Assembly: GCA_022496805.1 (NCBI GenBank)
Contig: CM040085.1
Span: forward strand, 45,971,811 to 46,035,810
Length of the DNA: 64,000 bases
DNA from: Pohlia nutans
Lineage: Eukaryota > Streptophyta > Bryopsida > Bryales > Mniaceae
Reading direction: 5' to 3'
Below are positions 1-10,582 of the stretch, piece by piece. Every line of letters begins with the position of its first letter. The stretch's first letter is position 1. The notes under the pieces were generated by a model. That model was not told the origin of the DNA, did not search any database, and saw only the letters and a list, made by a program, of their open reading frames with translations. The translations under genes and the position numbers were made by a program.

Positions 1-350
1 CTAGAAAAACTTTTAAAAACTTTTGAATTTTTTTTTTTTTGCCAAAATTGTGAAGGTTGTGAGCTATTTTTTTATTTTTTAGCGGACTTTAGATGTTTTT
101 AGCGATGTAAAAAAAGCTTTTTCCCGAATAACTTTTTGCACTACATGATGCAAGCATTTTTCTATACCTAGAAAAAATTTCAATTGTTTTTAAATATTTT
201 TCCTTTTTACCAAAATCGGGATGGTTGGGAGCTGTTATATTTTTCAGCAGACTTTGGATATTTTTAACGATGTCAAAAAAAAAATTCCAAAAAATTGTTT
301 GCATTACATCATACATGTTTTTTTCTATATTTACAAATACTTCAAAAAAA
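1..350. repeat. tandem repeat of ~176 bp, two visible units
   Basis: The stretch around 42-175 recurs, diverged, around 218-345. Both units contain a 'ccaaaat' start, a 'gagct' block, an 'agc(g/a)gacttt' block, a 'gatgt(a/c)aaaaaa' block and a 'cta(c/t)at..tgca' block in the same order. No coding potential is visible. The period is in the range of plant satellite monomers, but only two units are in view, so the array could begin before the window. Confidence 0.55.
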
Positions 351-1700
351 ATTGTTTTTTGAAAAGTTGCTCAAATTGAGTTCGAAGAAAGTCCGATTTT
401 AAATTCAATTTAACTCGTAATGCTTTGAGAGATCATTTCTTGATCGATGCCCCCTTTTATGAGCTACATGAGATTAAAATATTAAGAATTTGTTTAAATT
501 ATAATTATTTTCTAATAGGAAATCAAGCATACTTTTGAATCCAATTTGAATTATGTCATCCAAGTTAAACTCCACCTAGGGGAACTTTTAAAAAAACAAC
601 ACCTCTACATTGTCTTGTGTCACAAATTTTACTATTTCGAAAAAGTAATGTTGTTCATTTTAGTACATCTTCATTGTTTTGCTTCTATGATGAAAAGTAC
701 AATTATAACCAACAATACCAAATTTTGCATTCTAAAAATATAAAATGTAATTTTATTGAATTTTTGATGTTAATTGCTTCTAATTTCTATAAATGAAGAT
801 CTAAAAATATTTTGGAAAATTAAATAGCAAGGATATTTTAAAGAATATTTTTAAATAATTCTTGAAGATTCCAAAATAATATAAATTGTTTTGAAAAGAT
901 GTTAGAAGATTCCAAAAGATTTCAATTTACAATATTAAAATATTTTTGATATTTTCCCTATTTATTATATTATGTCATTAAATTGATTGTGTTACAACAT
1001 TAGAAAAAAAAATTGTTCAAAACTATGACACTTGTAGAATGAAATCACCCTTAAAAATAAGTAGTATAATACTATAATATTATATAATATTTTTATTTTC
1101 TTTATATATATATATAATATTAACTACATTATTATATACATTGAACTTGTTGACTCTATTTTCAAAGAATTAATCTAAAATTTATATATTTAAATTTATT
1201 TTTTAATGCTTTTGTAAAATTGACGCTTCATAATCCACTTTTCAACATTTTTAAAATCAGTAATTCATGAAATTTGTTGGATTTCTGTTGATTCAGTCAC
1301 GGTTTTCCTACAGTGCCTAAACCAACAGAAATTAGACGAACTTTTGTTGCTGCCTAATAGAAAGTTTGAAAATCAGTGAAAACGATCATTATAGTGCACA
1401 GAACAACAAAATGTTATTGATTTTTTGTTGATTCGGTCGCCATTTTCTAGTAGTGAATACTAGTCTTCATCGTACGATTTTAGTGTAGTTTTTGGAATCA
1501 CCTCCTTTTACAAGATAAGATCGCAATTTTTGACACACCCTACAGTACTACAAAACGGGGGCCAAATTTATATCATCGGAAGAAAAATAAATTTGAACAA
1601 AGCCTACACAAGACCTACTCAACACTAGTAGAAACATCGCCTTGTAGATTAGAGAAGCATACCCCAAAGAGACCTACAACTAATCCAGTTTGTCATGTAG
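351..1700. other. AT-rich intergenic DNA with a relic of TTAA-element family E
   Basis: No gene is recognised. About 520-700 is similar to the interior of the TTAA-flanked element at 30335-30866 and to the reverse complement of 45240-45372. All three share the order 'caatttgaattatgtca', 'ggagaa/ggggaa' and 'aaagtaatg.tgttc'. The copy here has no clear ends. The rest is low-complexity AT-rich sequence. Confidence 0.5.
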
Positions 1701-1756
1701 GGTCTTCTTGTGGGTCTTTTTGCATTACATTCCCACCAACAACTTCTTCAACCCTA

Positions 1757-1950
1757 GTTATATCTATATATCTATATATCTATATATCTATATATCTATA
1801 TATCTATATATATCTATATATATCTATATATATCTATATATATCTATATATATCTATATATATCTATATATATCTATATATATCTATATATATCTATATA
1901 TATATATATATATATATATCTATATCTATATCTATATCTATATCTATATA
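1757..1950. repeat. TATC/TA microsatellite
   Basis: A run of tata(ta)tc units, first ~8 bp and then ~10 bp in period, passes into pure (ta)n and then (tatatc)n. The long open frame across it is an artefact of the repeat. Confidence 0.95.
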
Positions 1951-2962
1951 AGAAATAGCTAGGGAGTATGAAGGATATCCACACAATGATATTTTTGGCT
2001 CAATCTATTTTTGGGCTAGTGCCCCGTTATGACCACATTAGTAGAAAATATAGTGTAGTGTTTCAACTAAATGTAGTGTAAAATGGATTGTAGTTAATTA
2101 TTATTTCATTAATCAAATTTTTCCATAGTCTCATGTGACTAGATGTTGAATAATTAGAAAGTTATATTCTAAAATTAGAATCCTTCCATTCCATGATATT
2201 TAATAAACCTCGAAAACCTTAAAATGGAAAAATGTACGAGATTATGAAACTCATATGAAGGGTTTGTTTTTTAAAACACATGTACATATGATGATTTAGT
2301 GAAGTATGATATTTATATACCAAAAATAGTGTAGAAAGGGTAAAAATCATTAAAATATCATTTTTGCGACAAACAAGTTTGTTACGTTGTTATTACATAT
2401 CAAATTTAATGCATCAAAGATGAGTAATTTTGAAAAATAAATTTGATGGATATCATAATTAAATAAGAAGTAAAATGTAATTGAAAATATTTGTTAATTA
2501 AAGACATTTTTACCACTACATTCACTACTTCAAAAAGCGGTTCTTGATTTGAGGCCAAATAGACACCTGTACCATGATAACGCTCATTTACCTTCCTCAA
2601 ATTCCTTCAAGTTTGAGGGCCTTTTTTTATTATTCATACAAAAGTGCAAATACACTAATGATTGTCTTTCTCTTGTTTATTGCTATTTGAATCCCTTCCA
2701 ACTCTTCATTATGGAATTTTGACCTTGACATTATGGTGTTGTGGGTTTAATGGTTTGTTGAAACCAATAAAATTGTTTTTTTATAAAGCCTTTAGGAGTT
2801 AGAAAATTACATCTCTCATATTCTTCTCAAGATTTTTATTATCAAGCCAACTCTCTCATCAATTTTACTCCACACAAATGACACCAACTTAAGTTTATTC
2901 CATTTTTATCAAATGAATTGGATTTGCTTTTAGTTTCATTTCACCCAAGGACAACATAGTTC
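1951..2962. other. intergenic, nothing recognised
   Basis: This is AT-rich sequence without a supported gene or clear repeat ends. Short open frames here are no longer than expected by chance. Confidence 0.5.
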
Positions 2963-3538
2963 TTAACCCCTAAATGCCTAGAGCCTTCTCCAAATTCGGC
3001 AATTTTACAAAGATGCATTATAAAATGCAACCTAGTAGGATATTTTGAACTTGAAATATGAATAAAAGTTGTACATTATGAATTTTTGATTCTATCCATA
3101 CGGTTAGATCTATGATTGCTATTACCAATAATTTTGTATAAAATTTGAAACGTGAAATTCAAAATTATTTTGTAATTCAATAATGAATAAGATATTGGCA
3201 ATCTACAAATGAATTTTTTTGTGATTGGTTGAAATGTAGTACTCTAACTATAGTGATTTTTGGAGATTTTTGGTTGCTTAATTTTATGAGTTGACTTTTT
3301 TTAGAGCACTTTTACACTGAAATCTTCAAAATTTTGGGTGAATCATTGAAACATGAAATGAGGCATAAAAATTTCACAAATCATCCCCTTTCTAATCGGA
3401 TCATATGTGCATGAAGCTAACTTCCCATAGAATCTACAGTAAAAATTCCACACTGCAAAAAGTATATGACGGATGAGAAATTATGGATGAGATCTGTACA
3501 TCGTCCAAAAAATGGACGCTCAGGCAGTTAGGGGTCAA
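2963..3538 (+). mobile_element. TTAA-flanked non-autonomous element, family A copy 1
   Basis: The left end reads TTAA-CCCCTAAATGCC and the right end GGCAGTTAGGGG-TCAA, so one target copy has mutated. The body matches 13063-13639 in reverse orientation and the 5' part of 43570-43890 in the same orientation. Shared blocks include 'gatgcattataaaatgcaa' and 'tattttgaacttga'. It has no open frame of note, so it is a MITE-like element of ~575 bp. Confidence 0.7.
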
Positions 3539-4555
3539 GGAAAAATATACTTATGGTGGTTGTACCATTCTATTCATTGTTCCCACTACCAATTTCATCA
3601 TTGTGAAAAATAAAGCATTGAAAATTAGCACGCAAAAGTGATGGTTGTTATAAATGCAAATGAAACAATTTATACAATTGTTGTAAATAATGGTATAAAA
3701 TGATCATATTTATGTTTATCTCGAACATTTTCTATATATATATTTTTAAATTTTTAAATTTTTATATATTTATATATTTATATATTCTCATAATTTGCAC
3801 TTACAACAACAATCACTTATGTCTTGGACAATGATGAGAATGATAAAAAATACGAATAGAATTTGTATGGCCACCTTTAAGTACATCTCCGTGTTAAAAG
3901 TTTATTCATCCTGAAGTCAAATGGAATTAGAAGTCAACTCAATTTATTTGGTGAAAGTGGAATAAAAGTTGACAACCATTTCTATCTTTGAATTTTCACT
4001 TCTTTGAGAAGTTTTTGTTGCTTTTCATAAGTAATACCAAAAGGAAGCTAAAGATGTTAAATTTTACCCCCACGTGACCATTTTTGCTATTTTTTTCATT
4101 GCTCCAAAATAGGCTATCACAATATGTTCTTGCCATCATTATTTTGTTTTTTCTCATATTTGAATGACAAGATGAGTCTAATTTTTTTAAATGAATGAAA
4201 AGGATAGAAAATTCATTTGACATACATTGGAAATAAAACAACTTGATCAGACACAAACTCATGGACTTATGGATGGTCATAGTTTTGTTGACTTTGGATA
4301 AAGCTCCAATTTTTATGTTTATTTCTTACTCAATATTGACTATTTTCACGAATGAAAAGATTCAATGCAATTGGAATAGGTGTTTTAGTTCAGCATATTA
4401 ACTAAAATGGAATTAATGGAAAACCCAACTTAATGGTGACAAGAGAATAAAATAAGACTTTGTCGTTCAACAAACTTCCGACCCCAATCACAACTATTCC
4501 TCTACAACTATTTCCCCCGAGTTTTGATTTTTATGTTGGAGCAGAACTTTGAGGA
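3539..4555. other. intergenic, nothing recognised
   Basis: This is AT-rich sequence with a short (atatattt) patch near 3730-3785. No supported gene. Confidence 0.5.
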
Positions 4556-4559
4556 CGAA

Positions 4560-5290
4560 GATTCGTACATTTCTCATGCATTGGTGCATCATGTAAGTAT
4601 CACTCATGTATCATCTAGGTCTCCTCTAGATATCATCCATGTGCCATCAGGGTATCATCCATGTATGCATCATGTAGCCATCAACCATGTATCATCTAGG
4701 TATAACTCATCCACATATCATCCACATATCATCGAAATATCATTTGGGTATCGCCCATGTTTCAATTAGGTCTCATCTAGGTACCGCCCATCATGGCATT
4801 TTTTTGCGTCGAAATAGTGCCAGATTGCACCGGAAAAAATATGGCTAAAAAATGGCCTAAAAGCATGAAGATTTTTGCCAGAAAACTTCAAATTTAAAAA
4901 TAAAAATCTTGGATGAAATCGCTAGATTGTAGATGAAAACAAAATTATGGATATGTGATATGTTCTAATGTGATATTTTCTTTCCAATATATGGATGAAT
5001 GTTGAAATATGGAGCACCACTATAACATTTTATATCACCGCTTTTGGCACTTCATGAAAAATAAAAAAATAAATAAAAATCCTTGTTGCCCATGTCTCAA
5101 TTGAGTCTCATTTAGGTACTGCCTATGTCTCAATTAGATCTCATCTAGGTATCATCCATGTCTCAATTAGGTCTCATCTAGGTATTCCCTATGTCTCAAC
5201 GAGCTCTCATCTAGGCCTCATCTAGAAGTCGCCCATGTACTATCTAGGTCTCATCTAGATATCAGACACCTATGTATCACCTAAGGAATA
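4560..5290. repeat. ~33-bp minisatellite, split by an insertion-like block
   Basis: Units built on 'catgtctcaattaggtctcatctaggta' recur. The block 'tctcaa' falls at 5095, 5128, 5161 and 5194, a spacing of 33 bp. Related, more diverged units lie at about 4590-4795. Between them, about 4797-5085 is unrelated sequence whose part at 4920-5050 recurs at 38418-38565. This suggests a dispersed repeat landed in the minisatellite. The open frame across 4524-4769 is made of the repeat and is not regarded as a gene. Confidence 0.7.
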
Positions 5291-6188
5291 GGAGGATTAT
5301 TTATACTCTTTATTCTATTTAGTATATGATAATGTAGGATATTTGGATCAACGGAAAATAGTTCTAAAAATACGTGCTAAAATAACAAAGAATAATTATT
5401 TTTGAAAAAAATAAAATGGTAAAAAATAAAACCGTGAAGATTATTTTAATTTTTTGAGAATTTCTTTTTTGGCAAAAACTTGCCGACATCGTCTGTTGTG
5501 TCTTCTTATCACTCCCTTTAATCTAGTGAAGCTTAATCGTGTGTATGATTGATATTTCATTCTTATGGTGTCAACAAATATTAGAAGCCTGAGGAAGTCA
5601 CTAGCTTAGAAGTTTAGTATATACATGAGATAGGGGGCTATTGTATGAGGAGCTATTTACCTAATATTTGGTAATGTAAGAAACCTTAATATTTGAAATA
5701 ATTCTAATTTACCATTTATTTTAGCACCCTAATATATTAGCATCCCATATATATTAGCACCCCATTTATATTAGCACCCCATATATTAATTATAATACAT
5801 TTATGAGCCTAATACTTTGGCCTCTATACTAGATTTTAAAAGGTAGAATTAATAAAACACGCAATTTGCTATTTACACACTTGGCTATATAATCATGCAC
5901 TTGGCCCCCGGGTGCATTAAAAAATTTGCTAAAAAATTCTCAAAAAAATAGCGATATTTTTCTTTCTACAATCCCTTACATTGTAAACAAACAATTCTTT
6001 TATTTATTTATTTTATCTTTTCTTTTATCTTTTCTTTATCTTGTTTCTTTCTTGTTTTCCTTCTTGTCTTCCTTTTTTTTACTATTTTTCCTTCATAATT
6101 TTCTTTTCATTTTTTTTCTTGCGGCAGACGCAGACCCCACATCCATATAAAAGAAGAAGAAAAAATAACTAATTAATTTTTTTTAATT
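5291..6188. other. intergenic with a short tandem repeat
   Basis: About 5722-5790 holds four units of ~18 bp built on 'tattagcaccccatata'. About 5990-6120 is a pyrimidine-rich CTTTT tract. No supported gene. Confidence 0.55.
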
Positions 6189-6615
6189 TTTTTTTTGTTC
6201 TTCTTCTTTTAGGGTTCAACTTGCCATTGTGGCACTAAATCCTAAAAAGAAAAAATAAAGAAAAAATATTAATAATTAGAGTTCAGTAGTTGGCCGAACT
6301 CTAAACGGCGGAGAATATGTACACACACACATATTTACATATATACATATATATATATATATATGTATGTATATATATGTATATATATGTATATATATGT
6401 ATATATATGTATATATATGTATATATATGTATATATATATTTATATGTATTGTATACATGCATATTTTTATAATTTTATACATTTTTATATTTTTACATT
6501 TTTATATTTTATATGTATATACAATATGTGTATTTTTATGTTTTTTTTTAAAAAAAAATTTTGTTTTTATTTTTATATTTTTTTTGTTCTTCTTCTTTTA
6601 GGGTTCAACTTGCCA
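6189..6615. repeat. 38-bp direct repeats flanking a TA/TATG microsatellite
   Basis: The same ~38-bp stretch, ending in 'agggttcaacttgcca', occurs at 6189-6226 and 6578-6615. Between them is a (atatatatgt)n microsatellite at about 6340-6440. Open frames inside are repeat artefacts. The arrangement could be a small tandem duplication or an insertion flanked by homologous sequence. Confidence 0.75.
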
Positions 6616-7380
6616 AGAAGGCCCAAATAAGGCCCAAATAAGAATTAAGAAAAAAATCCTTGTACTAATTTTTATTCCTTTCCCTTATTCTTTAGTCCCT
6701 TTTCTTTCAAACTATTTCGTTATGTTTACTATAAACTAAAGTATAGTATGTTTGGACATGTTTGTGCTCTGTCGAAACGATTGCGTTTACAGAAGGATAC
6801 ATAAAGTGATCATATTGTCTCGAGGTTGACCTTGTGCAATTACAACCCCTCATTCAAGGTTCATCCAAAATTTGGAACATGACTTGTTAATACTTTTACC
6901 ATTTGCAACAAAACTTTCTAGGTAAACATTTACAAGTTATGTGACTAAATGTATGTATAATAACACCAAAAAACAATCTTTGGAACAAACACTCAAAAAA
7001 TGTAATAATACAAAAGACAATCTTTTGGGATCTAGGTCTACAGCCAAAGTATCACTAAGCTAATAACTCTTCCACTTGACTATATAGGAGAGTACATTCA
7101 TATAATGACAATGTGTTTGTCCTCACCCCAAGCTCTCTTGCCAAAAGTTTCTTCTTTTCACCTTTCCTTGGCTTGACTAAGTCCAAAAGTATACTTAGAT
7201 AGACTAAGCTTTATATCTTATCCTTTCAACTCATAGCACAATTATGATCAATTATGGTTTCAAAAGTCACCACATCTTTCATTCCTTAAATACCTCTTAG
7301 ATTCCCACCTTGTCTCTTCTAAGATCCCTTTGAGTTACCTTGAGAGTCCTCATTGCTTACCAGGACTTTCCAATTTGATT
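6616..7380. other. intergenic, nothing recognised
   Basis: No supported gene. Composition is a little less AT-rich than the flanks. Confidence 0.45.
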
Positions 7381-7384
7381 ACCA

Positions 7385-7805
7385 CTAACTTCCATTGTCT
7401 CTTGTAAAGTCGGCTTTATTCTCACCATACACTTTCATCTTGTTTTTTTCGTTAAATCCCTCTTGCTCATCACAGACTTTTATAGTGTCTTTTGCAAGGG
7501 TCCTCTTACTCACCATGGACTTCCACTATATCTTTTGCAGGGCCGTTTTGCTCAACAGGGACCTTCATCGTGTCTCTTCGTAGGTCCCTCTTGCTCATCA
7601 CAGACTTCCACTGTGTCTCTTGTTGGGTCCTTCTTGTTCACCACAGACTTTCATCATGTCTCTTGTTGGGTCCCTTTCGCTCTCCACAAACTTCCATTGT
7701 GTCTTTTGCAAGGCCTGTTTTTGCTTACTATTGATTTTAGCCATGTCTCTTGCCCGGTCCCTCTTGCTCACCACAGACTGTGTCTCTTGCAAGGCCCAAA
7801 CATTC
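7385..7805. repeat. 43-bp minisatellite, ~9-10 units
   Basis: The block 'ca(t/c)cacagacttccactgtgtctcttg' recurs at near-constant 42-44 bp spacing (for example 7469, 7511, 7553, 7596, 7639, 7682, 7725 and 7768). Because 43 is not a multiple of three, open frames appear in several frames on both strands. None is considered a gene. Confidence 0.9.
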
Positions 7806-8845
7806 ATTGAAATGTTGACTTTTTTTTAGAGATGAGAGGCATATATCACGTATGAGGCATCGAGGGCCAAGCCATGTCAAATGAATGTATTTTTCTAAAC
7901 AACGTTAGTTTATGTAGTCTATATTGAGTTTAGGGAGTTTTCATCCGTTTAGAACTTCATCCAACTAGGGTTAGGGTATATTAAGTGAGTAAGCTTTTTT
8001 CGCTTCGCATTCTTTATCAAATCGAGTCTTGTGGTGTTTTTGGAGAGAGCCTTTCAGTTATGGGGGTTTGTTTGGTTGTAGTGGTTTTAATAAAGCTCCA
8101 GGTTTCTCTTCGACACAAGTTTGCACTGTTGAATTTCTTTTAATGGCATGAGAGATAGCTCAACTTATATGTGCAGATGCCTTTGTCTTTCATTTTCAAA
8201 GAATATTCTCTTTCAGGTTTTGTGGTGTAGCAAGTTCTTAGGTTGAGGCCAGTTTAGTTTGTGGGTGTTGCATAGATTTGTAGGACTCTTAAGTGTTTTT
8301 CAAAAAAATTAGATTATTGGGTATTATTTACTTTAGCGGTTTCTTCTATTTCAAGGCGAAAGGAAACAAGAGGTGATGGTGTAGAGGTGAGTTATATGAC
8401 TATGTTTTAGTGAACGGTGCACTATGCACAGGGTATTATGTGGAGGTGAAATGGTCTTTATGTGGAGGTGAACGAAGGTGGAAGTGAACAGTGTTGAGGC
8501 GAAGGTGTTCAAACAGTCTCGAGGCAGAGGTGAACGGTCTTAACATCTGGAGGTGAACGACTACGCAGAAGACCGTCGGAAGAGTGCTTGGAAATACCAA
8601 CAGGCCATCACTGCGGCGCATCTCGCGAAGTCGGGCTGCAAAGTTTCATCCATTTAGATTTTCATCAAATTCCATCATTTTCATCCATCTAAGTTTTCAT
8701 CAAAATCTACACTTTCTCATCCTTCTACTATTTTCATCTAAAGAGGCAACCTTACAACAATTGGGACCTACTTAGACTTTGTCATGATTTGATGCATTGA
8801 AGTCGGCTACAAGTAATTCTAATTTATTAAAGTTGATGTAGAGAC
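7806..8845. other. upstream region of the F-box gene
   Basis: No gene is recognised. About 8440-8570 is rich in an irregular 'ggaggtgaacg' repeat. About 8640-8740 holds a loose 'ttttcatc' repeat that could lie in the promoter or leader of the downstream gene. No certain TATA element can be assigned. Confidence 0.4.
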
Positions 8846-9904
8846 ATGGCGGCCTTGAATCCAAATCCGCCGATGATTGAAGACATTTGGAGCAAATTGC
8901 AAGACCACATCCCTCTCCAACTCATATACGAAAAGCTCTCCCAAGACAATCTCTTCCGACTTCGCTTCGTCTACAAAGAGTGGAACCACGCCGCATTGCA
9001 GTCTAGATTACTTCCAAAGCCTTCGTTTGTGACCATCATCACATGGACAAGGACGGATTGGGACGAGGATTTCGATTTCGAGGACGGGGTGGATTTTTAT
9101 GAGGTTCACAAACTTGGGATCGTCACCTACGACGTCAATGGAAACCAATACACTTCTGTGGATTTCCGCAAGCCAGATTTCCGTCTCCGTCCGAAAGAGT
9201 CTCACGTTCCACCCTTTGAAGTCGAAGGTCTCATTCTCTGTCACAGCCCACACAACATGGAGGAGCGGGGCATTTTCAACCTCCACACCGGAATGTGGCA
9301 CGCAATTCCTGCGGCTCCATACACTACAAGCGACGGTCGCATTTCTGCTTGTGCCTTGATCGTAGACACAACGGTCAGACCTTTCACTTTCAAGCTCGTC
9401 GAAGGTTTCGCTGCTATCAAGACGCAAATCTACGATTCTCAGAGCGGATCGTGGAGCACTACATCCTCCAAGTTGCTCGAAGATCGTAAGTACCCAACGT
9501 ACTACACTTGTGTATGCAGGAACGGAACCGCGTACATGACTGTAGGGAAGAATACGATCTTGAAATACTCGATGGAGGCTGACTTGTGGTCGACGTTACA
9601 GTTTCCGGTGGTGATGGGTGAGGCGGTGCAGCCGGTGCACAACACGTTGGGGGTGTGGGAAGGCCGGATGTTCAGTGCCAGGGAGAATCTGAGAGAGCGG
9701 AGTGTGACGGTGTGGGAGCTCATTGATGAAGAGAAGCAAGTGTGGGTGGACTATGCTCGCATGTCGGAGAAGATTCGTCGACGGCTGTGTAGAGAAGATG
9801 ATGATTATCACCGTCGTCGCGATGCAGACGTCTTCGAGAATTATGCATATCTGAGGTCGTTTTTTCGCGATGGCTACCTGTTGATCTGTCTGTGCATAGA
9901 CTAG
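8846..9904 (+). CDS. F-box protein (kelch/F-box family, plant), interrupted by an in-frame TAG
   Basis: Single-exon frame of 352 codons. Residues ~10-55 resemble an F-box: 'EDIWSKLQDHIPLQLIYEKL' followed by 'LFRLRFVYKEWNHA'. This is the pattern of SCF ubiquitin-ligase adaptors, where the F-box binds SKP1 and the rest selects a target. The rest (residues ~120-350) has beta-propeller-like features, including repeated 'G.W.T', 'YDSQSGSW' and 'WELIDEEKQVWVDYARM', typical of plant F-box/kelch proteins. GC content and codon use are far above the surroundings, supporting real coding sequence. The frame stops at TAG 9902-9904, but it continues open for another 52 codons and still looks like the same protein. 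Either the gene is truncated or it is a recent nonsense allele. The start is the first ATG of the frame and puts the F-box near the N-terminus, as usual. Its target is unknown. Confidence 0.8.
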   Translation: MAALNPNPPMIEDIWSKLQDHIPLQLIYEKLSQDNLFRLRFVYKEWNHAALQSRLLPKPSFVTIITWTRTDWDEDFDFEDGVDFYEVHKLGIVTYDVNGNQYTSVDFRKPDFRLRPKESHVPPFEVEGLILCHSPHNMEERGIFNLHTGMWHAIPAAPYTTSDGRISACALIVDTTVRPFTFKLVEGFAAIKTQIYDSQSGSWSTTSSKLLEDRKYPTYYTCVCRNGTAYMTVGKNTILKYSMEADLWSTLQFPVVMGEAVQPVHNTLGVWEGRMFSARENLRERSVTVWELIDEEKQVWVDYARMSEKIRRRLCREDDDYHRRRDADVFENYAYLRSFFRDGYLLICLCID

Positions 9905-10063
9905 TATAATTCTCATGCATGTGCGTATTCGGTGTTCAATATGGCGACGAAGCAGTGGCGGTTTGTGCACTTGCCGCTGGACGAAATATGTGGAAGTTTT
10001 GGTGATGAAGATGACGATGATGGTGCGGAAGGCGATGGAGACGATACCGATGATGAAGAATGA
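9905..10063 (+). pseudogene. in-frame C-terminal tail of the F-box gene beyond the TAG
   Basis: The reading frame of the F-box gene continues after TAG 9902-9904 for 52 codons to TGA 10061-10063. It contains 'VFNMATKQWRFVHLPLDE', the usual last blade motif of plant F-box/kelch proteins, then a very acidic Asp/Glu tail. This conserved character argues that the ancestral protein had ~404 residues and that the TAG is a single-base change. CAG to TAG is the simplest guess. Confidence 0.7.
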
Positions 10064-10079
10064 AGTATGATCGATGACT

Positions 10080-10582
10080 ATGAAACAATTATCAAATGGA
10101 ATGAAGTTCTTTTGTATCTAACATGATGGATGAAGAGGAATTGTTGTGACTGTTACATAAGAGTGTAATGACTTAGCTCTTTTGTATTCAACACGGCAGT
10201 GAATGAATTTTTTTTGTGTTCAACGATGTGGTTGAAGAGATAGTGTTGTGATTGTGTTAAGAATGGAATGAAGCTCTTTTGTGTTCAACAGGCGAAGGTG
10301 AAGAGGGATTGTTGTGAATGTTACAAATGCAACAAAGTTCTTTTGTATTTAACAGGGTGGTCAATGAAGCTTTTTTGTGTTCAACGCTATAGGTGAAGAG
10401 ATAGTGTTGTGATTGTATTAAGAATGGAATGAAGCTCTTTTGTGTTCAATAGGTGAAGATGAAGAGGGATTGTTGTGAATGTACGTTACAAATGCAATAA
10501 AGTTCTTTCCTATTCAGCACGGTGGTGAATGAAGCTCTTTTGTGTTCAATGTTGTGGGTGAAGAGATAGTGTTGTGATTATG
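10080..10582. repeat. ~163-bp tandem repeat downstream of the F-box gene
   Basis: The block 'agagatagtgttgtgatt' occurs near 10236, 10397 and 10562, a spacing of 161-165 bp. The block 'gaatgaagctcttttgtgttcaa' recurs in each unit, and sub-units of roughly half that length are related. The array resumes at 11632 after a nest of transposons. Confidence 0.85.

Noticed and set aside
1690..1962. 90-codon frame of alternating Tyr/Ile
   Set aside because: It is a translation of the TA/TATC microsatellite; the same holds for frames at 6301-6630, 47738-47932, 49609-49800 and 58127-58366.
7463..7829. 115-codon frame and overlapping frames on both strands
   Set aside because: They run through a 43-bp minisatellite, have no known domain, and appear in several frames at once.
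9008..9970. Antisense frames opposite the F-box gene (139 and 124 codons)
   Set aside because: They are shadows of the GC-rich sense coding sequence.
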